Source: Callaeas wilsoni
Lineage: Eukaryota; Chordata; Aves; Passeriformes; Callaeidae
DNA: 64,000 bases
Assembly (NCBI GenBank): GCA_013398955.1
Contig: VWPU01004011.1
Span: 46,153 to 110,152, forward strand
Direction: 5' to 3'
The notes under the pieces were generated by a model. That model did not search any database. It saw only the letters and a program-made list of their open reading frames with translations, and was not told the origin of the DNA. Position numbers and translations under genes: made by a program. Within the stretch, counting starts at the first letter, position 1, and the number at the start of each line of letters is the position of its first letter. Positions 38,341 through 48,890 of the stretch are shown piece after piece.

Positions 38341-38370
38341 CTCAGTTCTCCAACCTCTTTCTCCCTACAG
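38341..38370 (+). other. FOXP1: Splice acceptor region of the FOXP1 exon
   Basis: A pyrimidine-rich stretch (CTCAGTTCTCCAACC followed by TCTTTCTCCCTACAG) ends in AG at 38369-38370, directly before the GCT alanine codon. The matching donor GTAAGG starts at 38497. The boundaries agree with the known phase-0 start of this FOXP1 exon at ALQVARQ. Confidence 0.88.
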
Positions 38371-38406
38371 GCTCTCCAGGTGGCACGACAGCTTCTCCTG
38401 CAACAG

Positions 38407-38444
<38 letters not shown>

Positions 38445-38496
38445 AGTTAGTGGATTAAAGTCTCCGAAGAGGAATGACAAACAGCCGGCCCTTCAG
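38371..38496 (+). CDS. FOXP1: FOXP1 internal coding exon (polyglutamine exon)
   Basis: This exon encodes 42 residues: [10 protein letters not shown], then 15 glutamines, then [17 protein letters not shown]. Both flanks are FOXP1-specific. The FOXP2 equivalent, as I recall it, reads SGLKSPKSSDKQRPLQ, so FOXP2 is excluded. FOXP1 is a nuclear forkhead transcription repressor that dimerises through a zinc finger/leucine zipper. It acts in lymphoid, heart, lung and neural development. This exon lies in the N-terminal glutamine-rich region, far upstream of the zinc finger and forkhead domains, neither of which is in this window. The exon is preceded by a pyrimidine-rich tract ending CTCCCTACAG and followed by a strong donor, CAG/GTAAGG. 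It is 126 bases long with phase 0 at both ends, so skipping it would keep the frame. An open frame continues upstream through the acceptor from an ATG at 38308, but that upstream part is intron. Identification is from remembered family sequence, without alignment. Confidence 0.95.
38401..38445 (+). repeat. FOXP1: CAG/CAA polyglutamine tract in FOXP1 exon
   Basis: Fifteen consecutive glutamine codons are seen, in the order CAA, four CAG, two CAA, six CAG, two CAA. The longest pure CAG run is six codons (38422-38439). CAA interruptions normally stabilise such tracts against slippage. Mammalian FOXP1, as I recall it, has about seven glutamines at this position, so the tract is longer here. Polymorphism is plausible but not shown. 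Confidence 0.95.
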
Positions 38497-39129
38497 GTAA
38501 GGGGAGCCTGTGGGCCTCCGTGAGGGTCTGGGGCTTGTAAAAGCTGAATAAATGCGTCTTCCATGCAAACACTGGGATGAAACCTTCAGGAGCTTCCTCC
38601 CTGTGTCCACAGAGCGGCTGTGGCTGGTGTAAGTGGCAGGAGGATCGATGCTGGGTGTTCTAGAAAGTCCCACCTATGGCATATTTACAAATCATGAGCG
38701 TGTACTTTTATTAGCGTCTGGTAGGGTTGGATCATGACAAAATGGAATAGCTTTTGTTACTGTGTCAGTGTGCATAGGAGATTTGCATTAACATTTCTGT
38801 TTGATTGCTGTTCCATTTGTAGTCTGTGTTCACTCAAACCGTTGATTTGCTGTGTCAAGGATATTGGGAAATACTAGGATATCATATAATCGGTGTGTTT
38901 TTTCCCCTTTTATTGTCTGCTGATTTATGGACATCTTCAGAAATAAAATCTAAATATTAGAGGGCTTTGTGCTGTTATGAATTCAGAGAGCTAAAACCAA
39001 TACAGCATTCCCAAACAGAAGATGTATGCACACATATGGGGCTTTGGAGTACATTCTGCTAGTCTTGTGGGATAAATCAGGGGGAGTTAAAGACAAGAAA
39101 GACCTATTAGGTCATGTATCACAGTTTCC

Positions 39130-39149
39130 TTTTTTTTTTTTTTTTTTTT
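39130..39149. repeat. Poly-T tract (20 T)
   Basis: Twenty uninterrupted T bases, about 630 bases downstream of the FOXP1 exon donor. Similar runs lie at 39691-39708 and 40795-40810. Confidence 0.95.
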
Positions 39150-40000
39150 GCTATTCTAGTGTTAGAAATCCCAAGTGATGGTGGGACTGCTATTATTTTC
39201 CTTCGGATAGTTTTCCATAACAAAGCAGCTCAGGAACTTTCCGCTTTAATTCCATCCTCTTGCTCCAAGTAATACTGCTTGTATAAATACTGAGTCAGTC
39301 CCTTGCCTTGCCTCGTGTTCACACTCCTCAAACATCTGAGATACTAACATGTACTTGCCAGTTTTGGCAAATTATATGTATCTAGTTCTTTATGTATTTC
39401 ATAAACTGGCACTTCCAGACCCTTGACCACTTTGCTGGCTTGCAGCTGGTTATTGCTTTTATTACTGCTCTCTGCAATTGCAGCATGTCAGTGGATTTTT
39501 GATAATAAGGTCCTGAATGCAGCAGTTCAGCTGCAGTTGCACGAAGCCCTGTAGCTGGGACATTTATCTTATCTCGCTCTTCTATATCTGATGCTTCAGC
39601 CTCTGTAGCCCCAAATTCTTTCCGGATTTTTTTTTTTTCCTCTTGTTGTCATAGCACGTTGTCAAACTCATGTCTGTTTTGCTCTTTCTTCTTTTTTTTT
39701 TTTTTTTAGTTTGATATACTATCACCATGAGCTCCCTGACAGCATTGCTGCTTCTCTTGCCTTTTATATGTGCTTCAGATTATTTTCCTACAAAAATACG
39801 GATCCTAGGCTCTTTAAATATGTAGTAGAATATGGAAGGTAAAGCCAACATCGCTAGAGGCCTTGACAGTAAAGTGAGAGGGCCTGATTCTGTGGTTCTT
39901 ACCCAAATAAAGCTGATGGGGACTTCAAGGGGAGTTTTGCCTGAGTGAGGAATAGCTGTTAACTGCAGCCCTTGGCCCAGCGTGGACAACATCAAGCTTT

Positions 40001-40230
40001 GGTGTAGTGATTTCATCTTCAAAGCATTTTGCAAATACTAATCTCCAAAACATCCCCAGAAGGAAAGTCTGATAAGTAAGTAGCATTATCCCAGTTCTGG
40101 ACTGGGAAACTGAGGGATGCGGGTTAAGCGACTCACTTAGGATCACAGAGGGAATTGGGTTTAGAGGTAGGATTAAGATTCATGAGTTCCTGGCTCCCAC
40201 CCCTGTGCTCCGGCTGCTGGACAACACCTC
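40001..40230 (-). mobile_element. Ancient MIR-type SINE remnant (near full length)
   Basis: CATCTTCAAAGCATTTTGCA, then AAGTAGCATTATCCCAGTTC, ACTGGGAAACTGAGGGATGC, AAGCGACTCACTTAGGATCA, CAGAGGGAATTGGGTT and TCATGAGTTCCTGGCTCCCA keep the order of antisense MIR. That order is cell of TTATCCCCATTTTACAGATG, GGAAACTGAGGC, AAGTGACTTGCCCAAGGTCA, CAGAGCCAGGA, CTGACTCC. This is the best-preserved SINE relic in the window. Confidence 0.65.
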
Positions 40231-43200
40231 GCGCTTTACAGCCGGGCTATTATTCTTTTGGAAAGTATGAAGCATTTTGTCATTGGGCAAATATACGTTT
40301 TATTGGCAGCATCGAGAGCCATAATCCAAAGCGTTACATTAATGCTTTCAAAAATATTTTATTTGGTAAATCCATAGCTGATCCATATGCCTTTTAATAG
40401 ACTCTTCCACTGGGGACATTTTTAATGAGAGATTGTGCTGGCTAGGTCCAGTGTCAGGTACTAAAAGAAGTGCTTTGTTGTGCAGATGTCTTAAGAATAG
40501 CTCCAGAGGATGAAATATGACTGTGTTGACCTTTCAGCTGTGAGCTTATTTGTCAGGATTCAAATAAGTTGAAAGGATCAAACCAAACAGTTTCCGTAGT
40601 CAGACTGGGAATTGTGTTGCAGAGGTCAACAGTGAAGGCCACATCGCGGATTCCATAACATAGCCAATTGTTGGTACGTATTAAAGTACTGGAGCAGCTC
40701 CTGCAGTCAGAGACACAATTAAAATTCTAATTTATTAATGTATACAGAGAGCTGGCCCAGCCTGTCACTCACTGATTCAAATGACTGCCCAGTCTTTTTT
40801 TTTTTTTTTTCCTTCCCCTTCTCACTCTTGGTGCTTTTGCAGTCTGAAACATACTGGAAGTCCTCTTGGATGTAACACCCCCAAGTGCATCCCTGTAATG
40901 AAAATCTGTTGCTGAAAGGAAATGGTGCTGCTGGGGGTAGAATTTTTGGGTAAAACTGCACCCACACAAGCACCCATACCCCCTGAAGTCAGATGGGGCC
41001 ATGCTGATGAGATGATGCCTATTGCTGACAGTACATAGAATAAATGTCAAGGGTGGGGGAAACGTGCCCGTTTTCCTTAAGTTTGTTTAAATAACGAACA
41101 ATTATCTTCAGGCTTCACTTACAAAGATAGATGTCTCATTCAATAGCCACAGCAGTTAGCAGTCACCTGGGTTTTTTGTGACAAACAGGATTCATGTATA
41201 ACAAGAACACCATAGGCGTCGCTCATCCCTGCTGTGCTTGGCGAGGACACTGGTGAGCAGCGCCCAGCACGAGTGCTGGGGAGCTTTGCATGGAATGGGG
41301 GCGGATGCTGTCTGCCTGGGCTGCTGCTTCTCCTACTAAAATGCTCCATGGCCCTGCCTGCCCCAGGAGGGGAGGCCAGTACTGGGGCTGGAAATGCACC
41401 CTCTAAACTCCACCACCACAAACAGATGCAGAAAATTAATCTAGTGTATACTGTGTAGCTAATCTGTTATCAACTCATGAGTAATTTCCTCTATTCCTTC
41501 TTTATTCCCTGATCAAATAGCCACAGTACTTAAATATATCCCAGCATCCTGTGGCCACACTGGGACGTGGTGTCTTCAATAGTGTTTAAATGACAGTGGG
41601 CTCCTGCAATCCTATTGGGGGTCTCTTGATCTTGGCAACTCTACCTGAAGATCTGCTTTTAGCAAATCGTGAGATACTCAGTGTATAAGAACTTGGACGC
41701 AGGACTAGAGATGTGCTCTGCTGATAGCTGAAAAACCCCAAATCTCCAAATACACGATGACTCACATTTTGAGCCTATCTCACACTGCCGTGGTTTAGAT
41801 TTGGCAGTGACCTCCAGTTTCGCAGCCTGATGACACAAACAAAAGAAAATTGAAAGTTAAGAAATGGATTTAGTAACCAGCAGCTGGGGAAAGAACATAA
41901 AAAATACCAGTCTCACAAAAATTACTGGAAGTGAAAAAAAGACTAAAGGCTGTTTGATAATATATTTGCCATAGACATTGGATTGCCTTGAGTCTGTGAA
42001 ACAAATAATTTAACAGACCAGGTATGCTTAGGATTTTGAAAATGTGCACATTTTTCCTGGCCAAGATAAATATATCTGTATTAATAGATGCATTGATTAA
42101 AATTTGCAGCTTTAATTGCCGATGCTCTTAACGATTATTCATTTTGGTTCTTCAAGCATTTTAGTTGCTGGCAAGAGCACACAGATTGGAAACAAATCAA
42201 GAGACACATTTTTCTCCCAAGAAAGTAAAAGTGCATGTGTGTTTTGGCAATACTAAAAATACAATTTTTTTTAAAGACGTAAATGTTGTGTGTTGCATTG
42301 AGCTGGAAGTTGGATACTGGACTGAAAACAAATTCAGGATGTCCAAATCAGTATCTCGCAATTGAAACCCATCACTTGACTTTTTTTATGGGATTAAATG
42401 AGATTTCTTGTCTGATCATTAACCTGTGTGTGTTTGGAGAGAAGAAATAATGAAATAACTGGGATGGAAACTTTTGTTTTTGCTTGGCAAAACAAAAAAA
42501 TAAATCTTCCCTTTAAGTCACAGCCAAGAAAAGAATTTGGGTTTGGTTTAAATTCTCAGGGTGAGACTGGGGGAGGCTGAGAGGACAGAGCTGTCCTCGC
42601 CTTTGCATACCGCTGCTTTTTAAAGCAGCCTTTTGGCTGGGCTTTTGTAGAATTTAATTTGCATGCTATATTATCTTAATATATCTTTCCAGTATCTTGA
42701 GAAACAGAAGAGGGCGAGAGGAAAAAAAATCACTGTACCTTGATGTCAGGGGCAATTATTACTGTTTTTTTATGAAATTAGAAATCGTTAGTTTGACAAC
42801 ATAATAAACACTGAGAGGTGAAGGGCAGGGTATGCTCCGTTCCACTTGGAGCACACAAGTCTCAGTTATGTTGTCTCAGGTTTTACACCCAGGGAACCTT
42901 TTTTACATAGTGGTAAATTTAACAACTGGTAGAGGAATTGTCTCAGCAGATGATTTGGCAGGAGAAGTAAATTTGCAAATGTATTTATTCTATTTGTATG
43001 AGTATCTTTCTGTTTCACTCTTCAATACAGGAATTGATCCCAATTTGGCCTCAGTCAAGCCAAAGGGAATTTTGGCACCAACTCAGCTTGGGTCAAGAAG
43101 TTTGCCTATGAAAATTTCACTTGAATCTTTCATTATCTGTTTTTGACTTTGGAAATTAAACAAAGTTGAGTTTTGCTGGTTTCTACCAAAGAACCCCTTA

Positions 43201-43574
43201 GTTCTTATTTATTTTTCACCCCTAAGCCCAATTATAAGTGTTAGTCAGTTCTTGGAATGTGTCTGTGAAATGCAGACATCATCCACCCCACAAACAGAAC
43301 AAAATCTGAGTCAGATCCTCAAAATTACATGATCAGCTTGAAAATTTTGATACTAAGGAGTTTTTTTTCATGACACCTATTGGCCTTTTTTGCTGCCTTT
43401 TTATATTTTTTTAAAGCATTTAGTATTCAGTTTTTCCAGCTTTTTAGACTGAGCGGAAAGGTGAAAAATACATTTATTCTTAAAAGAATCCCTTGATTCT
43501 CCTATAATATCATGATTTTAAAAAATGAAGCTTCTAGGAAAATGCCAGTATACTGGGAGAGCTGGCAGTGTGAG

Positions 43575-43690
43575 GTACTGTCAGCAAACATGATTATTCT
43601 CATTTTATAGCCATGTAAACCCTGACAGAGAGATATTAAGTGACTTGCCCAAGGTTGGAGAGCTGCAGGCCCTCAGTGGCGTTGACGTGT
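43575..43690 (-). mobile_element. Ancient MIR-type SINE remnant (core)
   Basis: GATTATTCTCATTTTATAGC followed by GACAGAGAGATATTAAGTGA and CTTGCCCAAGGTTGGAGAGC matches the conserved antisense MIR core, including the diagnostic TTAAGTGACTTGCCCAAGG. The outer parts are degraded. Confidence 0.65.
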
Positions 43691-44544
43691 GCCGCTCTGC
43701 TGGGGTATTTGGGAGTTTGGCATCTGAGTGTTGGAAAGAAGTCAGTCCCGAGGGGCAAAGCAGAAGCCAGGATCCCTCATTTTCAGCCCTGTTTCTTGTC
43801 AGAGCTCCCGAGTATCATTTTCGTGCAGATTTTCTGCTTTGACATTAAGCGTTTACAGAACGGGTTTGTAAAAACTGTGATTTCTGCCCGGGTTGGGAGC
43901 GGGGCTGTGGGGCTGGCAGTGCCCGAGCCCGAACGTGCCTTACCCACCTCGGGGAAGGGGAAAACAAATGAAACCTTCCTGACTGGTCAGAAATGTGTAA
44001 ATTGCTGACAAAATGACACATGTAATTAAGAGTGCTCCTGCCATTTTACCTTGTGGTTTACACCTACAGTGTTGAAAAAAGAGAGTGACTCCCACCTCGC
44101 TAATTACCATTATCACTGAAATGGTAGGGTTTGAGTCATTAGTTCCATGTGCATTTAATTAGAGGAAGGCTGAAATTGGATTTAACTTATTACTTTTTCA
44201 TGGATCACTTTCTTGTCATCACTTCAAATTGGATTGCAGCCCCAGGTAACTAATTATGAGCGCCACAGGATCAAGAGTGAAAAAAAGGTAATTAGGAATA
44301 ACACTGTTGGACCCTTGCTGGTAGTCCACTTGTGCTTGGGAAGAAATGAGAGCGGTATTTTGTAGTATTACAGATTAGGGAGTTAAAGGTATGTGCTGCT
44401 GCCAGGAATGATGGGAGACTGCCCCCTCCTATAGCGGTTTATATGATGTACAGCTGGGTTGAAGATGTTATAGCGACATGGTTCCACAATCAGCTCCTTA
44501 ATACCGAGATTAAACTTGTAAAAGCAACAGATCGGTTGTAGGTG

Positions 44545-44660
44545 TGAGGCATCTCAACAACCGGGGAGCCAGGGGTCCGTCCGTGTGCGGCTGCACGGCG
44601 CTGCCGAGGCACTCGCGAGCCGCGGTGCCGCGCGCTGTAAGTACAGCGAGCCAGAATTGA
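44545..44660. promoter_or_regulatory. CpG micro-island with consensus splice donor
   Basis: About 100 bases hold a dense CpG cluster (CCGTCCGTGTGCGG, GCTGCACGGCGCTGCC, TCGCGAGCCGCGG, GCCGCGCGCT) in AT-rich intron. The cluster ends at a near-perfect donor, GCGCT/GTAAGTA, with GT at 44637-44638. Just downstream lie repeated ATTAATG motifs (AACAAATTAATGAACATATT), typical of homeobox-bound enhancers. A short alternative first exon on the + strand or a conserved enhancer core are both possible. Confidence 0.35.
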
Positions 44661-45836
44661 TAACAAATTAATGAACATATTAATGAGCCGAAAAGATCAT
44701 TCACGTCCGACAGGGAGATATATCAATCAGGAGGACAGCAGTGAGCCTGATGATGTGGGGATGTCAGGGATTGAGCCTGCGTTGCTGCCGTGATAAAATC
44801 GTGAAATCAGCACCTCGCTTCTCTTTTGTTTGGTGTAGAGGTTTCTTTTTGTTTTGCTTTACGTGGGCAAGGCTCACTTGGTTGGATTGTCCCTCTTTCT
44901 TCTTTTTTATTTTTTGATCTTGGAGATATGATTGCCAAGTTCTGCTTTCTTCAGAAAATACTTTAAAACAAATTGTTTTATTTCCATGTGCAGAACAGAG
45001 TTCAGAACTGCAAGTAATCAATTTTATTGACACAGTCTGGAAAAAAATGTTGATGAGAGTTCAAGGATGTGAAAGGATTGAAATTTCAAAGTACCCAACA
45101 CCGAGTGTAGGAAAATTTCAGAAGTAGTTTCATTAAGCAAGAAATCTATTGTGTGAGGATCTGTAAGAGGAAAATCTGCTCTAGGACCTAATGATATTAC
45201 AAGGAGGTTACGGCAGCTGATTTTTGCCTTTAGAACAGGAAAAGTTTCCTAATTTCTCCTAGTAGTGAATCACAGTTCAAAGGCTAGCACAATTTCCTTA
45301 AGTTGTTTAAAATGGCTTTTAATGCTCTGTTAATGTAGGCAAATATTTGTGACTCAGTGTTGGGTAAGTGCCGCTTGCTCATTATTTCCTGATGCAAAGC
45401 AAAGGGTAGGAAATTCTGTGAACACCAAGCAGAGATGCTAAAGAGACTTAAGAGTAACAAAATTGAGTTACAGAAATTAAGTCTTTCTCATTTACTTGAC
45501 ATTACAAAATAAATCTCGAGATTAAAAGGTATTACCTTTAATACAGAAAAAGAGAATCTCCTTTAATACATCTCAAATTGATTTACAATTTTTATACATA
45601 ATATTCATCTGCGGTTGAAAAGGGGGCAACCTAAGGTCGAGTGATGTAGTGTTTCCATTTTTCCATATGAGTCTTACTGTGTGTGATAAAAGCAAACTCC
45701 TTTATTTTGTCAGTCTGCAGGAATTTCTGATGAAGTGCAGGGGTCACTTTTCTGTCAATTTGAGTAGGCAGCATTTTTGAACTACTGTTTTTTTCCCCCC
45801 TCCTACAAAGTGTGGCCCCGATCTGACACACGCATG

Positions 45837-45857
45837 CACACACACACACACACACAC
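45837..45857. repeat. (CA)n microsatellite
   Basis: About ten and a half uninterrupted CA units are preceded by an interrupted CACACGCATG segment. Likely length-variable. Confidence 0.95.
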
Positions 45858-46796
45858 TTAGAGCGCTGCAATCTGCAACTTATTAGTGCGCAGTGCTGGA
45901 GCCTGTCCAGTGGTTAGAAAATTTCCTGAAGCCTGGAATAACAGCAGTGGGTGCAAGTGCCATCGAACAGAAGTGACAATGAGGGGCAGTCCGGCCCGCC
46001 TGGCACAATGCCCGGGCTGGAAAACCAGCTGAGATAGTCAAACGCGGGAAGATTGACGCGGTGCATCTGGGAAATGCTCAAAAAGTTGGGTTCTTGAAAA
46101 AATTACCTTCTGTGATCGTAAGACATCATCTGTTTTCCTACAGAGATTGTTTATAACAGGGTTTTCAAGCACTTGTCAAATAACCAGGAGTGAAGGAAAC
46201 AGGCTAAAAATCTCTTACCGTTCAGATGAGTCCTGGTGTAGTTGGAAAAAAACAAACTCCCGTCACGGAGATCCACAGCTTCCCAAGGCAGAGGGAGCCT
46301 GGGACAAGGAGAAAAGGAAACTCTTAGTCAAAAACAATCCAGGAAGCACGGGCTGTGGGTTGGGGAAGGTGGTACTGGGGTGATGGGTGCAGTGCTGGCA
46401 CAGCGAGGTGAAGTCATACCTAGAAACTGTTTTGTGTGGTGCTTAGCTTTTGTTACTGAGCTGTGATATCATGGGCAAAATATTATAAACATAGCATGGC
46501 TATAGCTTGCTTGTGTAACAAAAGATCAGGAACTTTTATTAAGTTTGTTTTCCTTGTCATATTGTAAAAATTTATTATGTGTACTGTGTATATTAGAAAC
46601 AGATTCGGGTAATTCTGTCTAAATGAAGTCATCCCAGCTATTTCCAGACTGTCTGTTTTTGGTTGTGAATAATTTTCATACATCAAATGGTTGTCATATT
46701 TAGTAGCTCTCTACATTTTAAATAGGACATATCCCATTTTGAACTTCCATGGACTTTGAGAATGCCTCTCAGTTTTTTAAGGTTATTTTGTTGCAG

Positions 46797-46873
46797 GAGT
46801 ATTTTAAAGAGCTGCCAGTGGCAGGGCAGAGAGCGCTGGAGGAGTCGCTCGCCTTCCTGCAGCAAAATAACAG
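46797..46873 (+). other. Exon-like segment (candidate cryptic or alternative exon)
   Basis: AGGTTATTTTGTTGCAG ends at 46796 and AACAG/GTTTGT gives a moderate donor at 46874. Between them, 77 bases read EYFKELPVAGQRALEESLAF followed by LQQNN in phase 0. The codons are GC-rich at third positions (CTG, GTG, GCG, TCG, CTC, GCC, TTC), unlike the AT-rich flanks. The length is not a multiple of three, so including it between FOXP1 coding exons would shift the frame. It may be a poison exon, an exon of an overlapping transcript, or a decayed retrocopy fragment. The protein family is not recognised. Confidence 0.3.
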
Positions 46874-47178
46874 GTTTGTCACAACTGCAGTAGTACTTGT
46901 GGCTTTCGGCAGCACGTGCTGGGAAGAGCCTGCCAGATACCTATTTCAGCTTGTCCCTTTGTGTTCACACTTTGCAACAAATATGTTAAAAAAACACTAA
47001 AGGAAAAGTACTGTGTATCAAAAATCTCCGATAAAAGAATTCTCTCAAAGAGTACATGCTGCTGCTATTTTTTTTTCTTTTAACAGAAGTGTGAAAGAAG
47101 TTAATGTTTAAATGTTTAATGTTTTAATTTAAATCATAGACTCATCTACATAGCAGCTAAGTTGCTGTGACTTTTTCC

Positions 47179-47197
47179 TTTTTTTTTTTTTTTTTTT
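47179..47197. repeat. Poly-T tract (19 T)
   Basis: Nineteen uninterrupted T bases, about 300 bases after the exon-like segment at 46797. No attached element is recognised. Confidence 0.95.
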
Positions 47198-48740
47198 AAT
47201 CCTCAAGGCAAAGTTTCTTTAGTCAGGATGGGGAAGTGCTGGTGTTCCTCACACACCGACCAAGAGGAGTTTGCACTGGAGGAGTCTGCAATGATGAGCA
47301 TAAAGCAGAATTTTGTGCCGAAACCATCAGCTTTGCCAGAAATACTTGATTTACAGCAATTTGTTTAAAAAGGAAGGGGAAAAAAAAAAAAGGCAGGAGA
47401 GAAAGAGAGAAGGCATTTTGATCTGGCTTGCTGGAGTGGAGGAGAGCAGCTGTTCGCCTCATGTGTTTAGATCTCTAGAATTAATACTGAAGTTTCAGGG
47501 CAACAAGTGCAACATAACAGAATAAGTAGAAACTAAACCCAGGGAAACAATTGGAAATGCTGCTTGGATGTGGCTTTGGATCTTAACAGTTTTACAGCTG
47601 CGTTGTCAGGTTGGCAAAATATTTTGTGGTGTGTGCAAAGAAAAGGCTGTTGTGTTGCTGAAGTGTTTTTATTTGCCTGATAAGTGTAATCTGCCTTTTA
47701 TAAATTACTAATCTATTTAAGGTGTAACATTAATGGCACATAATCTCAAGTCACTGAAAGCCTGGAAAATTAAAGTAGACTGAAGGCACAAGAAAGAAAT
47801 GTACTTTGTGTCAGGCTGAAGTTCGATGAAGCATGGAGAAGATGGAATAGATTATTAAATAAACTTTAAGAGGAGATGGAAAAAGCACTGAAATATCTCA
47901 TTTTGAAAGGAATTAGTTTACTTGATTATATGCAACTGTATCACACTCAGGAAAGTATAAGACAAATGAAAGCAAAACAAAATTTAATTGAGCTATTATT
48001 TTGCAGACTTTGGCTCTGTTTCAGACAGCCTAATCAAATTGCGCTTTGCTCAAATAACTAATGTTAAATGCAGTCTACCAACAGATGTTTAAACAGAGAC
48101 TAATTGGAAAATCTACATCCTGGGTTTAGCGTGTCTAGCTGAAAAAGTTTGGAAATTGCTTTGGAGCGGGGTAGGAAGATGACAGGAGGAGCTCAGGTAG
48201 CGATGGGTGCCGGACAGCGGGGCCAGGAGGCAGAGGCACTCGTGCTGGAGCTGGTGAGGTCACCGACGCCACCGAGGTCACTGCTGCTGTAGTTTGGTAC
48301 CTTTGGCCCCTCAGAAAGTTTTTTCCATCGTGTTGTATCATGAGAGTCGTGTTGCAGCTGCATAGCTCGTGCCACGTGCCAGCATGCGTGGAGTATGTAA
48401 AGCAGGGGAGCACACGGATGGAGGGTGTTAAAAGCAGTACAGATTATCAAAGCTCAGTGTCCATCACTGTCCAACATTTTTTAAGCAGTTACAGATTTAA
48501 GTTATTGACCTGTGGTTTCTCTCAATGCTGAGCCTTTTACGACACATCAGCGCATCCATGGGGACCTCTCGGGTGGGTTGCAGCACTGAGTTGAACAGCT
48601 TGGGCCAGATTTGTCCTGGGTTTAAGTGACAGCCATCCAGGGAGTGTGCTGGAGTTGAAGGATCCCACTGAGATGGATATAACTTCCTACCTCTGAATTT
48701 TCTTTTAATTCAGCTTTACACCAAAGTCACTCCAGTAGAA

Positions 48741-48890
48741 GGAGTCCTTGGAAGTGTTCAAGGCCAGGTTGGATGGGATTTAGAGAAACCTAGTCTATTG
48801 TAAGGTGTCTCTGCCCATGGCAGGGGGTTTGTAGGTGGATGGGCAGTAAGGTCCCTTGCAACCCAAGCCATTCTGTGATTCTCTGATTAT
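48741..48890 (+). mobile_element. CR1 LINE 3'-end fragment (longest clear copy)
   Basis: In order it shows GGAGTCCTTGGAAGTGTTCA, AGGCCAGGTTGGATGGG, AGGTGTCTCTGCCCATGGCA, GGGGGTTTGTAGGTGGATG, AAGGTCCCTTGCAACCCAAG and a tail of ATTCTGTGATTCTCTGATTAT. This follows the avian CR1 3' consensus step by step in sense orientation. It is 5'-truncated and non-coding. Confidence 0.92.

Larger units (their letters stand above)
1..38370 (+). other. FOXP1: FOXP1 upstream intron (partial, 5' end outside window)
   Basis: No other FOXP1 exon was recognised on either strand before 38371, including the coding exon beginning MMQESGTE that precedes the polyglutamine exon in vertebrate FOXP1. The stretch is therefore read as more than 38 kb of one intron. 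Alternative 5' exons may be embedded in it. It is mostly AT-rich with many ATTA and TTTAAA motifs, broken by CR1 fragments and by CpG-bearing islets listed separately. Regions 530-3340, 3960-6420, 8300-10700, 11700-16260, 17000-21050, 21700-25400, 26500-28330 and 29540-36280 hold only simple A/T tracts or unrecognised intronic sequence, apart from the listed items. Confidence 0.8.

Noticed and set aside
38308..38370. Open frame continuing upstream of the FOXP1 exon with an ATG at 38308
   Set aside because: The upstream 63 bases are the polypyrimidine and acceptor region. The frame is open by chance, and the known exon begins at ALQVARQ.
38371..38496. Assignment to FOXP2 instead of FOXP1
   Set aside because: The residues VARQ and [17 protein letters not shown] match FOXP1. 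FOXP2 has AARQ and SGLKSPKSSDKQRPLQ at this position, as I recall.
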